This document shows, in pieces, positions 22,341-32,700 of a stretch of DNA of 64,000 nucleotides. Each line of letters opens with the position of its first letter. The stretch's first letter is position 1. The DNA is from Lampris incognitus (taxonomy: Eukaryota; Chordata; Actinopteri; Lampriformes; Lampridae): the NCBI RefSeq assembly GCF_029633865.1, contig NC_079230.1, positions 35,681,405-35,745,404 on the forward strand. Reading direction: 5' to 3'. Made by a program: the position numbers and the translations under genes. The notes under the pieces were generated by a model. That model searched no databases. It was given only the letters and a program-made list of their open reading frames with translations, and was not told the origin of the DNA.

Positions 22341-22945
22341 TGTAGGAGCCAAATGTCTCCTAATGGTTAATAATTAATGTTTTAATTAGTAATTTGAATA
22401 ATTAGTTTGAATACTTATTTTTTACACATCGTATACTTTCGGTAACTGCTTTATTTCTGTATTAAGTTTGCTGTGTAGTCTTAGATAGGTGCATGTCACT
22501 TTAAGAACTGGAGAAGGGTGTTCCTGGGTTAATGTGCTCCGGAAGAGGACGTAAGCGGAAGGGCGAGTTGCCTAGAATGGAAGAGTGGAGCCACAAAGTT
22601 TTTCTGACTGTGCATAGCCTACGTGTATTCGTGCATAGCTTACGTGTATTCATGCATAGCCTACGTGTATACGTGCATAGCCTATGTGACGTGCATAGCC
22701 TAAGTGACCGTGCATAGCCTACGTGTATTCGTGCCTTGTGTATACGTGTATTCGCTCAGGTTAAAAGTTATTAATTCATGGATACAATTCATTATTTCAC
22801 TGCATTTCTTTAAGCAAGTTTAAATAAATATTTAAAACGCAAAGGAAGAATCATTCTTGGACCAAACAGACAAGTGGAACACGCGTCAGCCATAAGGCTC
22901 TTCTCTTTTATTTAGTTTATCAGGATAGCTATAACAGTCCCTACA
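22341..22945 (+). repeat. BEL/Pao 3' LTR with internal repeat expansion
   Basis: The 605-bp LTR starts TGTAGGAGCC and ends CCCTACA, followed by the TSD caaag. A short purine stretch (ATTAGGGGCCGGTAA) precedes it at 22326-22340 and may be the polypurine tract. It is about 96 bp longer than the 5' LTR because a GTGCATAGCCTACGTGTAT unit, single in the 5' LTR, is present about six times at 22610-22730. Confidence 0.9.
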
Positions 22946-23018
22946 CAAAGTTTTACTGGATAAGATAATGTACAACAAATTTAGTTAATTGCATTTCTCT
23001 TCCCCTTCTCCCCTCTAG

Positions 23019-23124
23019 TCCAACAGGTTCTCATGTAGAGTGGTGTAAACAGCTAATAGCAGCTACCATCTCCAGTCAGATCTCAGGATCCATTGCTCCT
23101 GATGCCGCTGCCAGGGACAGCAAG
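23019..23124 (+). CDS. mtmr1: mtmr1 coding exon 2
   Basis: This exon follows the acceptor CTTCTCCCCTCTAG and ends before the donor GTAGGT. It is one base completing the split Ser codon plus 35 codons, reading SPTGSHVEWCKQ, LIAATISSQISGSI and APDAAARDSK. The phrase SPTGSHVEWCKQLIAATISS is the hallmark of MTMR1 and distinguishes it from MTM1 and MTMR2. The segment lies between the N-terminal tail and the PH-GRAM domain. It ends in phase 0. In mammals the junction after this exon is alternatively spliced with extra cassette exons. None was recognised in intron 2 here, but small exons would be easy to miss. Confidence 0.95.
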
Positions 23125-23787
23125 GTAGGTCATTAAACTTACTTTTGCAAATATGGTTTGAGGAGAGGGTTAAATGGAGAAACAAATAAACTACAAGCAG
23201 AATATTTAGTATCAGCAGCCACTATCCCTTAACACAGAGCTCTGCATGGGCCTTTTTTTTAAACTTCTGCTTTCTGCAATGCATCCACTCAGTTTTCTGC
23301 TGCATCCATCCATTCAAGCATGTCATTGCTCCAAGACTGATCCAAGACTGACTGGAATGCCAGCTGGCAGTCTCCATTTTCCTATTCCTTGCCAGTCACA
23401 GTCCACCATATTGCTGCCTGAATGTAGCAAAGACATCAGCCTTGATGTTTTTTACCAAACACAAGCCATATTCAACAGAGGACCAACCCGGCCTAGAGAA
23501 ATAATTTAAATAATGAATACATATTACAAATGCTCAAATAAATTGAAAAATAAATAAATCAGTAAATTGATTAAATAATGAATAAATAAATGCTCAAATT
23601 GGGGAATTAATAACTAAAGAATTGAATGAATAAAGAAAAGGCACAAATAAATTGAGAAATAAATGTAAAAATGGGTACATTTATTTCACTTTTCTTGTCA
23701 TCACTGTGATCTCAGAATGTATTTTTCCATGCATGATATATATTCGTCCAGCATGATTTCCCGTAGGGGTATAGTAGGCTAGTAAAG
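23125..23787 (+). other. Intron 2, first segment
   Basis: No gene was recognised. 23505-23665 is A-rich, with AATAAAT-type repeats. Confidence 0.6.
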
Positions 23788-24178
23788 GTGTGGTCCGATT
23801 TATTTTACCTTCAACATGTCAAATTATGTATTGCCCCAGATTTGTGACTGAATGATCAACGGCACAGCATCTGGTTTGATTGTTAATGCCTGGCTAAGAC
23901 TTTGAGTATTAGCAGTTAGCAACATGTCTGTTCGTATAATATACAGCATTCAGTCTGAACGCTTGAGGTTTTCTATGACACTAAAAGGTAGAAAATAGTT
24001 AAGACACTTGCCTCGCCATCTGAATTTTGAATCAGTAGATGGACAACCTCCTCCAGGTTGTGCTAAGCGATTGAAGTCGACATCTACATTCGCGAATGCA
24101 GAGAATATATTCAAATTGTCCGTCAACACTTGAAAGCAAAAAAGCAGGTAATTGGTGGAGCTATTGTTTTCCTTAATA

Positions 24179-25784
24179 CAGTGCCTGGCAAAAGTATACA
24201 ACCCCCTTGACAGTCATCAGTAATGTCTGGATTATAAAAGATACTCATACATCTGTTCCTGAACAATGTTATTGTTGTGAACCCATAAGCACTAACAGCA
24301 TGTTCCCAAAGCCAAAATAAGTTATGTTTCACTGACCTTTTTTAAATAGATTAAAAACTAAAATATAGCACTTGCATCAGTATTCAACCCCCACATATCA
24401 ATAATTTGAGTACCCTTTTGCTGCAGTAACAGCCATGATTCTCTTGGGGTAAGTATGTACAAGCTTTGCACATTCTTCTGGAGTAATTGTTGCCCATTCT
24501 TCTTGGCAGAATTTGTACAGGTTTTGCAGGTTGGTGGATGGCGCCTCTGGACTGTGATTTTCAGTCTGTGCCACAGATTTTCAATGGGGTTGAGGGCCGG
24601 CCTTTGACTTGGCCGCTCCAAAACATTCACCTTTTTGTTGCTGAGCCATGCCATTGTTGCTTTAGCCTTGTGCTTAGGATCATTGTCCTGCTGGAAGGTG
24701 AACTTTCTCCCAAGCTTCAGTTTTATGGCAGACTGCAACAGGTTTTCTTCCAATATTTCCCTGTATTTAGCTCCATCCATTCTTCCCTCAACTTGAACAA
24801 GGTTCCCAGTGTCTGCAGATGAAAAGCAGACCCATAGCATTATGTTGCCACTGCCATGCTTCACTGTAGGGAGGGTGTTTTATAGGCCATGAGCATTGTT
24901 AGGTTTGTGCAACACATAACGCTTTGAGTTTTGGCCTAAAAGCTCAACATTCATCTCATCTGACCACAAAACCTTTACCCACATCCTAACTGGGTATGTC
25001 TAATGCTTCTTAGCAAACTCCAAGCGTTTTTTATATGCATAGTTTTGAGCAATGGCTTCTTTCTTGCCACCCTCCCATACAGGCCAGATTTATGGAGAGC
25101 CATGATATGGCTGACTCATGTACATTTACTCCAGTTTCAGCCACTGACCTCTGGAGCTCCTTCAAAGTGACTGCAGGATCATGTGTGGCTTTCCTCACCA
25201 GCCCACGTCTTGCTCGGACACTTAGCTTTGAGGGACGGCCTGTCCTACAAAGCGTCTGGATGGTGTGATACAGCTTCCACTTTCTGACAATGGATGCAAA
25301 AGTGTTCCTGCGACATCCAAACACTTGGACATTGTTTTGTATCCCTTTCCCACCTTCTGCTTTTTACTCACTTTGTCTCTTACTTCAGTATTATGCTCCT
25401 TTGTCTTCATTTTCTGATGGAGTTCACGCCCGGCTAATGAACTTTAGCCGCTTTCTTTTTTTAGTGCTTTTTATACCTATAAACCAGACCGTTACTTTAA
25501 TATCTTAAACACACTAATTATGTCCACTTGTGTTTACCTGAGTTTGTTTTAGGAATAATTTGTCATTTGTGTAAACTTGGAGCTTTATGCAAGCACTATA
25601 TTTTACTTTTAATTTATTAATAAAAAGTCAGTGAAACATAGCTTATGTTGGCTTTGGGAACATGCTGTTAGAGCTTATGGGTTCACAAAAATAATATTGT
25701 TCAGGAACAGATGTGTTAGTATCTTTTATAATCCAGAAATTAGTGATGACTGTCAAGGGGGTTGAATACTTTTACAAGGCACTG
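24179..25784 (-). mobile_element. Tc1-like transposon, defective
   Basis: It is flanked by TA at 24177-24178 and 25785-25786. Ends are CAGTGCCTGGCAAAAGTATA at the left and the reverse complement beginning CAGTGCCTTGTAAAAGTATT at the right. The inverted repeats extend roughly 200 bp on each side, with a second matching block (CATAAGCACTAACAGCATG at 24277 and its inverse near 25666). Length is 1606 bp, usual for Tc1 elements. The transposase inside is broken. Confidence 0.92.
24358..25410 (-). pseudogene. Tc1-like transposase pseudogene
   Basis: Minus-strand pieces cover most of a Tc1 transposase. The start MKTKEHNTEVRDKV lies at 25410. An HTH portion lies at 25324-25031 (FASIVRKWKLYHTIQTLCRT, GRPSKLSVRARRGLVRKA). 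The catalytic half is 24864-24358, with [28 protein letters not shown] carrying the second Asp, and [14 protein letters not shown] carrying the Glu. The segment with the first Asp, at about 24865-25030, is interrupted by stops. At least two frameshifts are needed to read it through. Confidence 0.88.
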
Positions 25785-25963
25785 TATCTGCTAGACGTGA
25801 AAGCAATAGCTTGCATGAACACGGACGTGTTGCTACCTGCTAATACTCATACTCCTGACTGGGCATTAGCAATCCAACCTGATACTGTGCCATAGATGGT
25901 CCAATCATTAATTTCGGACAAAGCATATTTTCCGTACTGAAGGTAAAACAATTTAGGCCACAC

Positions 25964-26165
25964 GCTAATTTGCATATTAAAGATAAGATTAATTTAGCCA
26001 CACCTTCAATTATATATTGAAGGTAAACTAAATGAGGCCTCACCCCTCAGGAAAATCCTGCTGAAGGGAAAATAGATCCTGCAAGGCAAAATTAATTCTG
26101 AGACATATGACAATGAATGGCAAACTAAAGTCTCCAGTCTGACAAACTAAAGACTCCAGTCTGTT
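25964..26165. other. Intron 2 segment
   Basis: A further partial copy of the GCCACACCTTCA / TGAAGGTAAAC motif lies at 25993-26030, next to the candidate inverted-repeat element. Nothing coding is seen. Confidence 0.4.
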
Positions 26166-26625
26166 TTGAAAACACAGACTGTAGTATTTTTTACACATTC
26201 AGCTACCCATGGCTCCCATATAGATATTAATGAACAGACATCTGCCATACTAGCCTACATTAACTTTTGCACTGAGTGTCACAACAAAAAAATCAGTCCG
26301 CACCTTTCCAAACCAGAAACCCTGGATGAGCCTCAGAGCCCGCACTACCAGGCTCAAAAACAGCTTCTTTCCACAAGCTGTTGCCCACCTGAACCTGGCT
26401 ACCCACTGAATGTCTGTCGATATTTTTAAATATTTTGTACTCCAGCTCTCTTTTAACTTATTTTTAGCTTTTGGTCTTCATGTGTGTATATCTTATATTG
26501 TGTTTGCTGTGTGTGTCTTGCACTGTTTGGTGAAGCCACAGCCCTCATTTCATTTTTAACATGTGCCTGCACATTGTTTTTAATGACAATAAATTGAATT
26601 GAATTGAATTGAATAAATCAATTTA
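26166..26625 (+). pseudogene. L2/CR1-like non-LTR 3' end with (TTGAA)n tail
   Basis: A short plus-strand remnant. Its last coding residues resemble the C-terminus of L2-like ORFs (SPHYQAQKQLLSTSCCPPEP in one frame; RLKNSFFPQAVAHLN in the neighbouring frame). A roughly 200-bp 3' UTR follows and ends in ACAATAAATTGAATTGAATT at about 26586-26610. Tandem short tails of this kind are typical of the L2/CR1 group. Confidence 0.65.
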
Positions 26626-26639
26626 CACATTTATTTATT

Positions 26640-27031
26640 TATTTTTTCTAAATTTATTTCTGATTTTTCCCTTTTTTCTCCCAATTTAGTTGCCAATCGA
26701 TCCCTATTTTGATTCAAACACCCACCCTCGTACTGTATGCGTTCGCCAACTGCATCTCTCCGGCCTGCAGTCTCGAAGGAGACGCCTCGCCACTTTCGTG
26801 ACAAGGCGAATCCAGGCCGAACCACTGCTTTTTCCCACACACACAGAGACGCATTCATGTGACGAACACAAGCCGACTCCGCCCCTTTCCCGAACACAGC
26901 GTTGCCAATTATTGCTGCTTCACTGAGTCCGGCCATAGTTGGATCTGACGAGACCGGGGCGCGAACCCCGGTCCCCAGTGGGCAACTGCATCGACAGAAA
27001 GCCGATGCTTAGACAGCTACACCACCGCGGA
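26640..27031 (-). repeat. tRNA-derived SINE, second family
   Basis: Read on the minus strand from 27031 it starts GTCCGCGGTGGTGTAGCTGT, with an A-box-like segment at 27026-27007 and a clear B box, GGGGTTCGCGCCCCGG, at 26970-26955. A body of about 270 bp follows and ends in a T/A-rich tail around 26640-26680. The family differs from the SINE at 8913. It abuts and truncates a Tc1 remnant at its head side. Confidence 0.8.
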
Positions 27032-27606
27032 CGATAGTGTCCTCTTTCTGCCACATCCAGGTAGTGTAGCCACTGTTCCTTTAACTTTAAACTTGCGAAC
27101 TATGCTTCCAACTGTATCTCCAGGAACATTCAATGCCTTTGCTATCTTTCTGTATTCTTTTCCTTGTTTGTGCAAGGCAATGATCTCTTCTCTTAATTTT
27201 TTGGACAGTTCTCTTGACTTAGCCATATTTCTAACATGCATTCAAACGTCACAGTCAACAAACCCCTAGCCAGTCCAGGTATTTGATGTGTTCTATCTCA
27301 AGCACACCTGATGCAGCTAATGAAGCCCTTGATTAGTTGCATCAGGTGTGCTTGAGACAACACCGGATTTGCAAATGTGTGCTCTTATGAGGGATTCTAT
27401 TCAGGGGGTTGAATAATTTTGAGACTGTAGTAGTCATTAAAAGTCACATTTTGTGTTGAATTTGGATAAAACCCTTGTAATTTTAGTTTTAGTGAACTAT
27501 TTAAACTGTTGTTGTGTAATTTACTTATTGGAAACAGCTGAAAAATTGTACATTTTGCCAATAAACCTAATATGCAATGGGGGTTGAATCATTTTGATTG
27601 CAACTG
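27032..27606 (-). pseudogene. Truncated Tc1-like element with transposase N-terminus
   Basis: The right end is CAGTTGCAATCAAAATGATT on the minus strand, followed by TA at 27607-27608. The minus-strand frame from 27226 reads MAKSRELSKKLREEIIALHK, RKIAKALNVPGDTVGSIVRK and FKVKGTVATLPGCGRKR. This is the paired-type HTH of a Tc1 transposase, with its GRKR nuclear-localisation/AT-hook-like end. Sequence past residue 74 is missing, where the SINE begins. It is a different Tc1 subfamily from the neighbours at 24179 and 57213. Confidence 0.85.
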
Positions 27607-27608
27607 TA

Positions 27609-27789
27609 CTTGGGGTCAGCTGTTCAGCGTAATGGGAAGTGCAGAAGAAAGGTGGAGAAGAGAGTGCAGGCAGGGTGGAGTGGGTGGAGAAGAGTGCCAG
27701 GAGTGATGTGTGACAGAAGGGTACCAGCAAGAGTTAAAGGGAAGGTTTACAAGATGGTTGTGAGACCAGCTATGTTGCATGGTTTTGGC
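27609..27789 (+). pseudogene. RTE-like element copy A3, left part
   Basis: The + strand encodes VQAGWSGWRRVPGVMCDRRV and VKGKVYKMVVRPAMLHGF in broken frame, the same region as in A2 and A4. It is cut at ATGGTTTTGG by the RLE retrotransposon block. The next codons resume at 33077 with GACAGTGGCACTGACGAAAA. Confidence 0.82.
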
Positions 27790-27791
27790 AC

Positions 27792-28951
27792 AATTCAAAT
27801 GTGCCAAAGTGAGGCTGGACATGTCCCTCACAGAATCCCGAGACCCAGTAGTGAGAGGAGTTGCTCCAACCCTAGCAACAGGGAAGAAATGGACCCCGGC
27901 TTCAGCTGTACTGGAGGCGAAATCTGCCCTCCGCCACCGAGACGTAGTAGGCCATGTTCAACAAGGCAGAGGCGGCCTTGGCCTGGGAATAAAAACACCT
28001 ACCTGGCAAAAGGCGACTACTACCGAACGGCGAACTATGGTGGTTGAGGAGGTCCGCCGACAGGAAGAAGCAGCCAGATGTGCTAAAGCCGTAGCACAAG
28101 CCAAACAGGGTCGCTGGATGAGGTGGGAGGGTGTTGAAAAGAGGAAACTCACATGGAGTGAGCTCTGGAGCATGGAATCAAACAGGCTGAGTTTCATCAT
28201 CAAGGCCACATATGATGTCCTGCCCTCTCCCATAAGTTTAAATCTCTGGTTTGGAGAGAATCCATCTTGCTCCCTGTGTACAGCCCCAGCAACCCTCAAG
28301 CATATCTTGGTTGGCTGCAAGACCAGCCTTACCCAAGGCAGATACACCTGGCGACACAATCAGGTGCTCAGGTGCTTGGCAGCTGAACTCGATTGCAAGA
28401 GAGTTTCCATCAATGCCCAACCCTTCAACAACCAGGAAGGGCCCCGGCGTTTCCCAGCTTTCATTCGAGAGGGGGATAAACTGAAGGCCAACCCTTCACT
28501 TCCCAACTTAGGCTCACTAAACTCAGCCAGGGATTGGGAAATGCGAGTGGACTTAGGCCAGAAGCTCATCTTCCCGACAGAGATCACAACAACCACCTTG
28601 CGACCAGACCTCGTCCTCTGGTCCAACGCTTACCAGCTCGCTTACATCATTGAGCTCACAGTCCCCTGGGAGGATGCAGTCGATGAAGCGTACGAGCGTA
28701 AGAAGCTGCGGTACGCCAACCTAGCAGCCGAAGCAGAGGACAGAGGCTGGAAGGTGAAGGTGCGCCCTGTGGAGGTGGGTTGTAGGGGCTTTGTTGCCAG
28801 CTCCACAGCAAAACTCCTGAGGGAACTAGGAGTCAGGGGGCAGGCCCACAGGAGAGTGATCAAAGAGCTAGCCAACACTGCTGAGAGGACTAGCCACTGG
28901 ATCTGGCTCAAAAGGAGAGACGCCGTCTGGGCTGCCAGGGTGAACAGCTAA
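27792..28951 (+). pseudogene. RLE retrotransposon ORF, C-terminal part (copy a)
   Basis: The open frame runs through FKCAKVRLDMSLTESRDP to AAVWAARVNS-like end residues (DAVWAARVNS). It includes the CxxC-H-C knuckle (CSLCTAPATLKHILVGC) and the endonuclease signature RPDLVLWS...IIELTVPWED. RT is absent because of 5' truncation. The first five codons come from the RTE-like host sequence, so the ATG at 27779 is accidental. No function is expected. Confidence 0.9.
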
Positions 28952-29179
28952 CCACAGGTCACACACCCAGGACCGATCAACCTGTGGTGGGCCTGCCTCA
29001 GCGGAGGGTGTCTTGTGATAAAAGGCCGAAACACCCTGTGATGCTGAGGTACACAACTGATGATGTGTCCTGGTGGTGGCAATGTCACCTTGGCAGACAT
29101 CTCCAGTTTGATCTCCACTGAATCTGTTGCAGTGCAAACACTAGGGATTTTAACAACCAGTCCTTTTTTTGAATCGTGA
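27792..29179 (+). mobile_element. RLE-type non-LTR retrotransposon, 5'-truncated copy a
   Basis: This 1388-bp copy aligns with 31688-33075 of copy b with no length difference. I saw only two substitutions (GTAGTGAG versus ATAGTGAG, and CTCCGCC versus CTCTGCC). It holds the C-terminal part of the ORF (frame 27779-28951), with the zinc knuckle and RLE domain, a 3' UTR with a T7 run, and the terminal GAATCGTGA. Copy b starts at the next base, so the two are head to tail. Confidence 0.9.
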
Positions 29180-29317
29180 ATATCTGGAGTAAACCAGTGA
29201 CCGCTGCGAAAGGGCAGCTGACAATCAGGGAAAGACCAGATGACGGCCTGGAAAGACTGCTGACAGGAGGGAATAGACCCCAACGGGGCCGGTATGGGCT
29301 AGCGACTCATACTAGCA

Positions 29318-29348
29318 GGATCCAACGCTAGTTAGCGTTCCTGGATCC
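29318..29348 (+). promoter_or_regulatory. Strong hairpin in RLE element 5' UTR
   Basis: GGATCC at 29318-29323 pairs with GGATCC at 29343-29348, and AACGCTA at 29324-29330 pairs with TAGCGTT at 29333-29339. This leaves a 2-nt loop and a 3-nt bulge. CTAGC/GCTAG pairs lie just upstream (29299-29316). A structural role in the element RNA is possible. No known ribozyme fold was recognised. Confidence 0.55.
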
Positions 29349-29427
29349 ACCCAATATTGCTACGAAAACTTTAAGAAGAAGAATACCCCCAGAGTCTGCG
29401 AGAGCGGGGGCGCAAGATGACTCACAG

Positions 29428-29646
29428 GTGGATCACACGGTAACGGAACAAGGAAAGGATTTGACAACGAGTCGGATGACCAGCACTGCAACCGATGGAT
29501 CATCAGCACTGGCAGGACAAACGCTGCACAGCTGCATCTGTGGCTGGTCAAAGGTTACATCAGTGAAGGGTCTTAAGATCCATCAAGGCAAAAAGAAGTG
29601 CCTTAGTGAGCTCGGTAAGGGGCCTCGCATTGACCAATACTTCTAA
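29428..29646 (+). CDS. RLE element N-terminal zinc-finger segment
   Basis: This 72-codon frame contains CICGWSKVTSVKGLKIHQGK followed by KKC, a C-x-C...H...C finger of the type found at the N-terminus of RLE retrotransposon proteins, where it contacts target DNA. It ends IDQYF then TAA at 29644-29646. The reading frame is the same as that of the 1031-codon ORF beginning at 29752, and the sequence between stays open. The two are therefore one ancestral ORF split by a single nonsense codon. The ATG at 29428 is the first in frame, but the true start is not certain. Confidence 0.75.
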   Translation: MDHTVTEQGKDLTTSRMTSTATDGSSALAGQTLHSCICGWSKVTSVKGLKIHQGKKKCLSELGKGPRIDQYF

Positions 29647-29751
29647 AGAAGTAGGCCAAATCAGTCGAGGGAAGCCCGGAGGCAGGAGAACCCCCACAGT
29701 CCTCAGGGTATCAGCACCCCAGACGAAGCTCAATGTTGCATAGACCCTCCA

Positions 29752-32700
29752 GTGGACTCCGGTCTGGAGCCCGGCCAGCCACAGCCAGCAGCAGAGAGGA
29801 AGATGGAAGGAAGAAAACCTCAAATCCTGTGGCCCAAGTCCAGCCAGAAGATCGAGTGGGAGACCATCAACTCTGACCTTGTCCTCTTACTAGAGGGTCA
29901 AAAGGGAACAGTTGAAAGAAAACTGGAGAACATGGGAGCCATCATTTACAGCTATGGCGTAGAGAGATTTGGAGTGAAGGAGAAGATACCCAGTAGGCAG
30001 AAAGACCCTTCAACTCAGCTCAAATCCAGGAGACAGCGGGAAATTGACAGGTTGGTGAAGGAGAGAAGACAACTGAGGAAGCAGTGGAGGAAGGCCACAG
30101 AGGGAGAGAGGGTTGGGCTTGACGCACTGCAAGCTGAAATAAAGCAGCATTTGACAAAGCTGCGAAGAGCAGAACACCTCAGACGACAGCATAAGAGGAA
30201 AGAACGGGCTAGGACTCGTTTCTACAGCAACCCTTACAGCTTTGTCAAGAGCCTTTTTGACAGCAAGAAAAATGGGAGCCTTAGAGTCCCCATACGAGAT
30301 CTGGAAGAGCACCTAAAGAAGACCTACTCTGATGTCCGGAGACATGAGCCAGTCACCATCCCGGATGACATGCCACCAATTCACCCACCTGACCACCATA
30401 TGGACACAAGACCCCCCACATGGAGCGAGGTGGAGAGGACGGTAAAGCAGGCAAGATCGATGTCAGCTCCTGGGCCCAATGGTATCCAGTATAGACTCTA
30501 TAAGAACACTCCTGGAGTCCTGAAATACCTCTGGAAGCTGATGAAAGTGGCATGGCAGAAAAGAGTCATACCCAGGGCATGGCGAAGAGCAGGAGGCATT
30601 CTGATCCCCAAGGAAAAGAACTCTTCCTGCATCAGCCAGTTTCGCCAGATCAGCCTTCTTAATGTAGAGGGAAAGATATTTTTTAGTGTGATTGCCCAAA
30701 GGCTCTCCACATTCCTGCAAAGAAACAACTTTGTTGATACATCAGTGCAGAAAGCCGGGATCCGTGGCTTCTCAGGATGTCTGGAGCATGCTAATATCAT
30801 CTGGCACCAGATACAAGCTGCCAAGAAAGAACGGAGAGACCTGCACGTGGTTTTCTTAGACCTTGCCAACGCTTTTGGATCAGTTCCTCACAAGATCCTG
30901 TGGACGGCGTTTGATTTTTTCCATGTCCCCAAAAATATCACAGAGTTGGTCAAGACCTATTTTCAGGATCTCCAGTTCTGTGTCACAACACAGAACACCA
31001 CCACCACTTGGCAACATCTGGAAATAGGCATTATGGCGGGCTGCACTATTTCCCCCCTGGCATTCATCATGGCAATGGAGCTCGTCATCCGTGCATCTCG
31101 ATGGGTGGTGGGAGGCGAAAGGTCCAGGAATGGCCTGCGTCTTCCACCAATCCGGGCGTACATGGATGACTTGACCACCATAGCAACAACAAAACCATGC
31201 ACCAGGCGCCTGCTGCAGAAACTCCAGGAGAACATCAAGTGGGCACGAATGGAGTTTAAACCAAGCAAATCTCACAGCATCTCCATTGTCAAAGGCCAAC
31301 TAGTAGATGAACGGTTCTGCATTAGTGATCAACCAATCCCCACGGTCCGGGAGAAGCCCATCAAGAGCCTCGGACGGTGGTACAATGCAGACCTCAAAGA
31401 CACCCAGCAACTGGAGCAACTTCACCAGGATACAATCAGTGGCATCAGGCAAATCAACAACACGGCACTGCCCGGGAAGCTGAAGCTTTGGTGCTTTCAG
31501 TTTGTGGTTCTAACCAGACTCATGTGGCCAATAACTATGTACGAAGTCTCACTATCTCATGCCAATCGCTTGGAGAGGCTAGTGAACTCGCAGGTGAGGA
31601 AGTGGCTTGGACTGCCAAGGTGCCTCAGCAGTGTTGGACTCTACAGCAATGGAGCCCTCGCACTGCCAATTTCCAGCCTGGTTGAGGAATTCAAATGTGC
31701 CAAAGTGAGGCTGGACATGTCCCTCACAGAATCCCGAGACCCAATAGTGAGAGGAGTTGCTCCAACCCTAGCAACAGGGAAGAAATGGACCCCGGCTTCA
31801 GCTGTACTGGAGGCGAAATCTGCCCTCTGCCACCGAGACGTAGTAGGCCATGTTCAACAAGGCAGAGGCGGCCTTGGCCTGGGAATAAAAACACCTACCT
31901 GGCAAAAGGCGACTACTACCGAACGGCGAACTATGGTGGTTGAGGAGGTCCGCCGACAGGAAGAAGCAGCCAGATGTGCTAAAGCCGTAGCACAAGCCAA
32001 ACAGGGTCGCTGGATGAGGTGGGAGGGTGTTGAAAAGAGGAAACTCACATGGAGTGAGCTCTGGAGCATGGAATCAAACAGGCTGAGTTTCATCATCAAG
32101 GCCACATATGATGTCCTGCCCTCTCCCATAAGTTTAAATCTCTGGTTTGGAGAGAATCCATCTTGCTCCCTGTGTACAGCCCCAGCAACCCTCAAGCATA
32201 TCTTGGTTGGCTGCAAGACCAGCCTTACCCAAGGCAGATACACCTGGCGACACAATCAGGTGCTCAGGTGCTTGGCAGCTGAACTCGATTGCAAGAGAGT
32301 TTCCATCAATGCCCAACCCTTCAACAACCAGGAAGGGCCCCGGCGTTTCCCAGCTTTCATTCGAGAGGGGGATAAACTGAAGGCCAACCCTTCACTTCCC
32401 AACTTAGGCTCACTAAACTCAGCCAGGGATTGGGAAATGCGAGTGGACTTAGGCCAGAAGCTCATCTTCCCGACAGAGATCACAACAACCACCTTGCGAC
32501 CAGACCTCGTCCTCTGGTCCAACGCTTACCAGCTCGCTTACATCATTGAGCTCACAGTCCCCTGGGAGGATGCAGTCGATGAAGCGTACGAGCGTAAGAA
32601 GCTGCGGTACGCCAACCTAGCAGCCGAAGCAGAGGACAGAGGCTGGAAGGTGAAGGTGCGCCCTGTGGAGGTGGGTTGTAGGGGCTTTGTTGCCAGCTCC

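Larger units (their letters stand above)
9398..22945 (+). mobile_element. BEL/Pao LTR retrotransposon with nested insertions
   Basis: Outer limits are set by the 5-bp duplication caaag at 9393-9397 and 22946-22950. LTR-like sequence starts TGTAGGAGC at 9398, 10240 and 22341. The internal region codes Gag (10908 on), then zinc knuckles, protease, RT and integrase in the order of BEL/Pao elements. Gag is split by an L1 insertion (12177-18546) with a 17-bp TSD. Gag has a stop and frame changes, pol lacks its RNase H region, and integrase is frameshifted, so the copy is dead. The 5' end is unusual: a 70-bp LTR start, about 770 bp of unrelated sequence, then a full LTR. Confidence 0.85.
23788..25963. 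mobile_element. Candidate old inverted-repeat element interrupted by Tc1
   Basis: A 26-bp sequence at 23788-23813 (GTGTGGTCCGATTTATTTTA, then CCTTCA) pairs with the reverse complement of 25938-25963 with about five mismatches. The Tc1 at 24179-25784 sits between them. Without it the element would be about 570 bp. No coding region was seen. No target duplication was identified, so the limits are uncertain. Confidence 0.45.

Noticed and set aside
10240..22945. BEL element limited to the two full LTRs
   Set aside because: The five flanking bases do not match (ctgac against caaag), whereas those at the partial LTR at 9398 do, so the outer limit was preferred.
26951..27026. tRNA gene suggested by a clear B box
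   Set aside because: The tRNA-like head continues into a SINE body with a tail, and the cloverleaf is not intact.
28238..28911. Minus-strand frames mirrored at 32134-32807
   Set aside because: Antisense shadows of the RLE element ORF. They are duplicated only because the element is.
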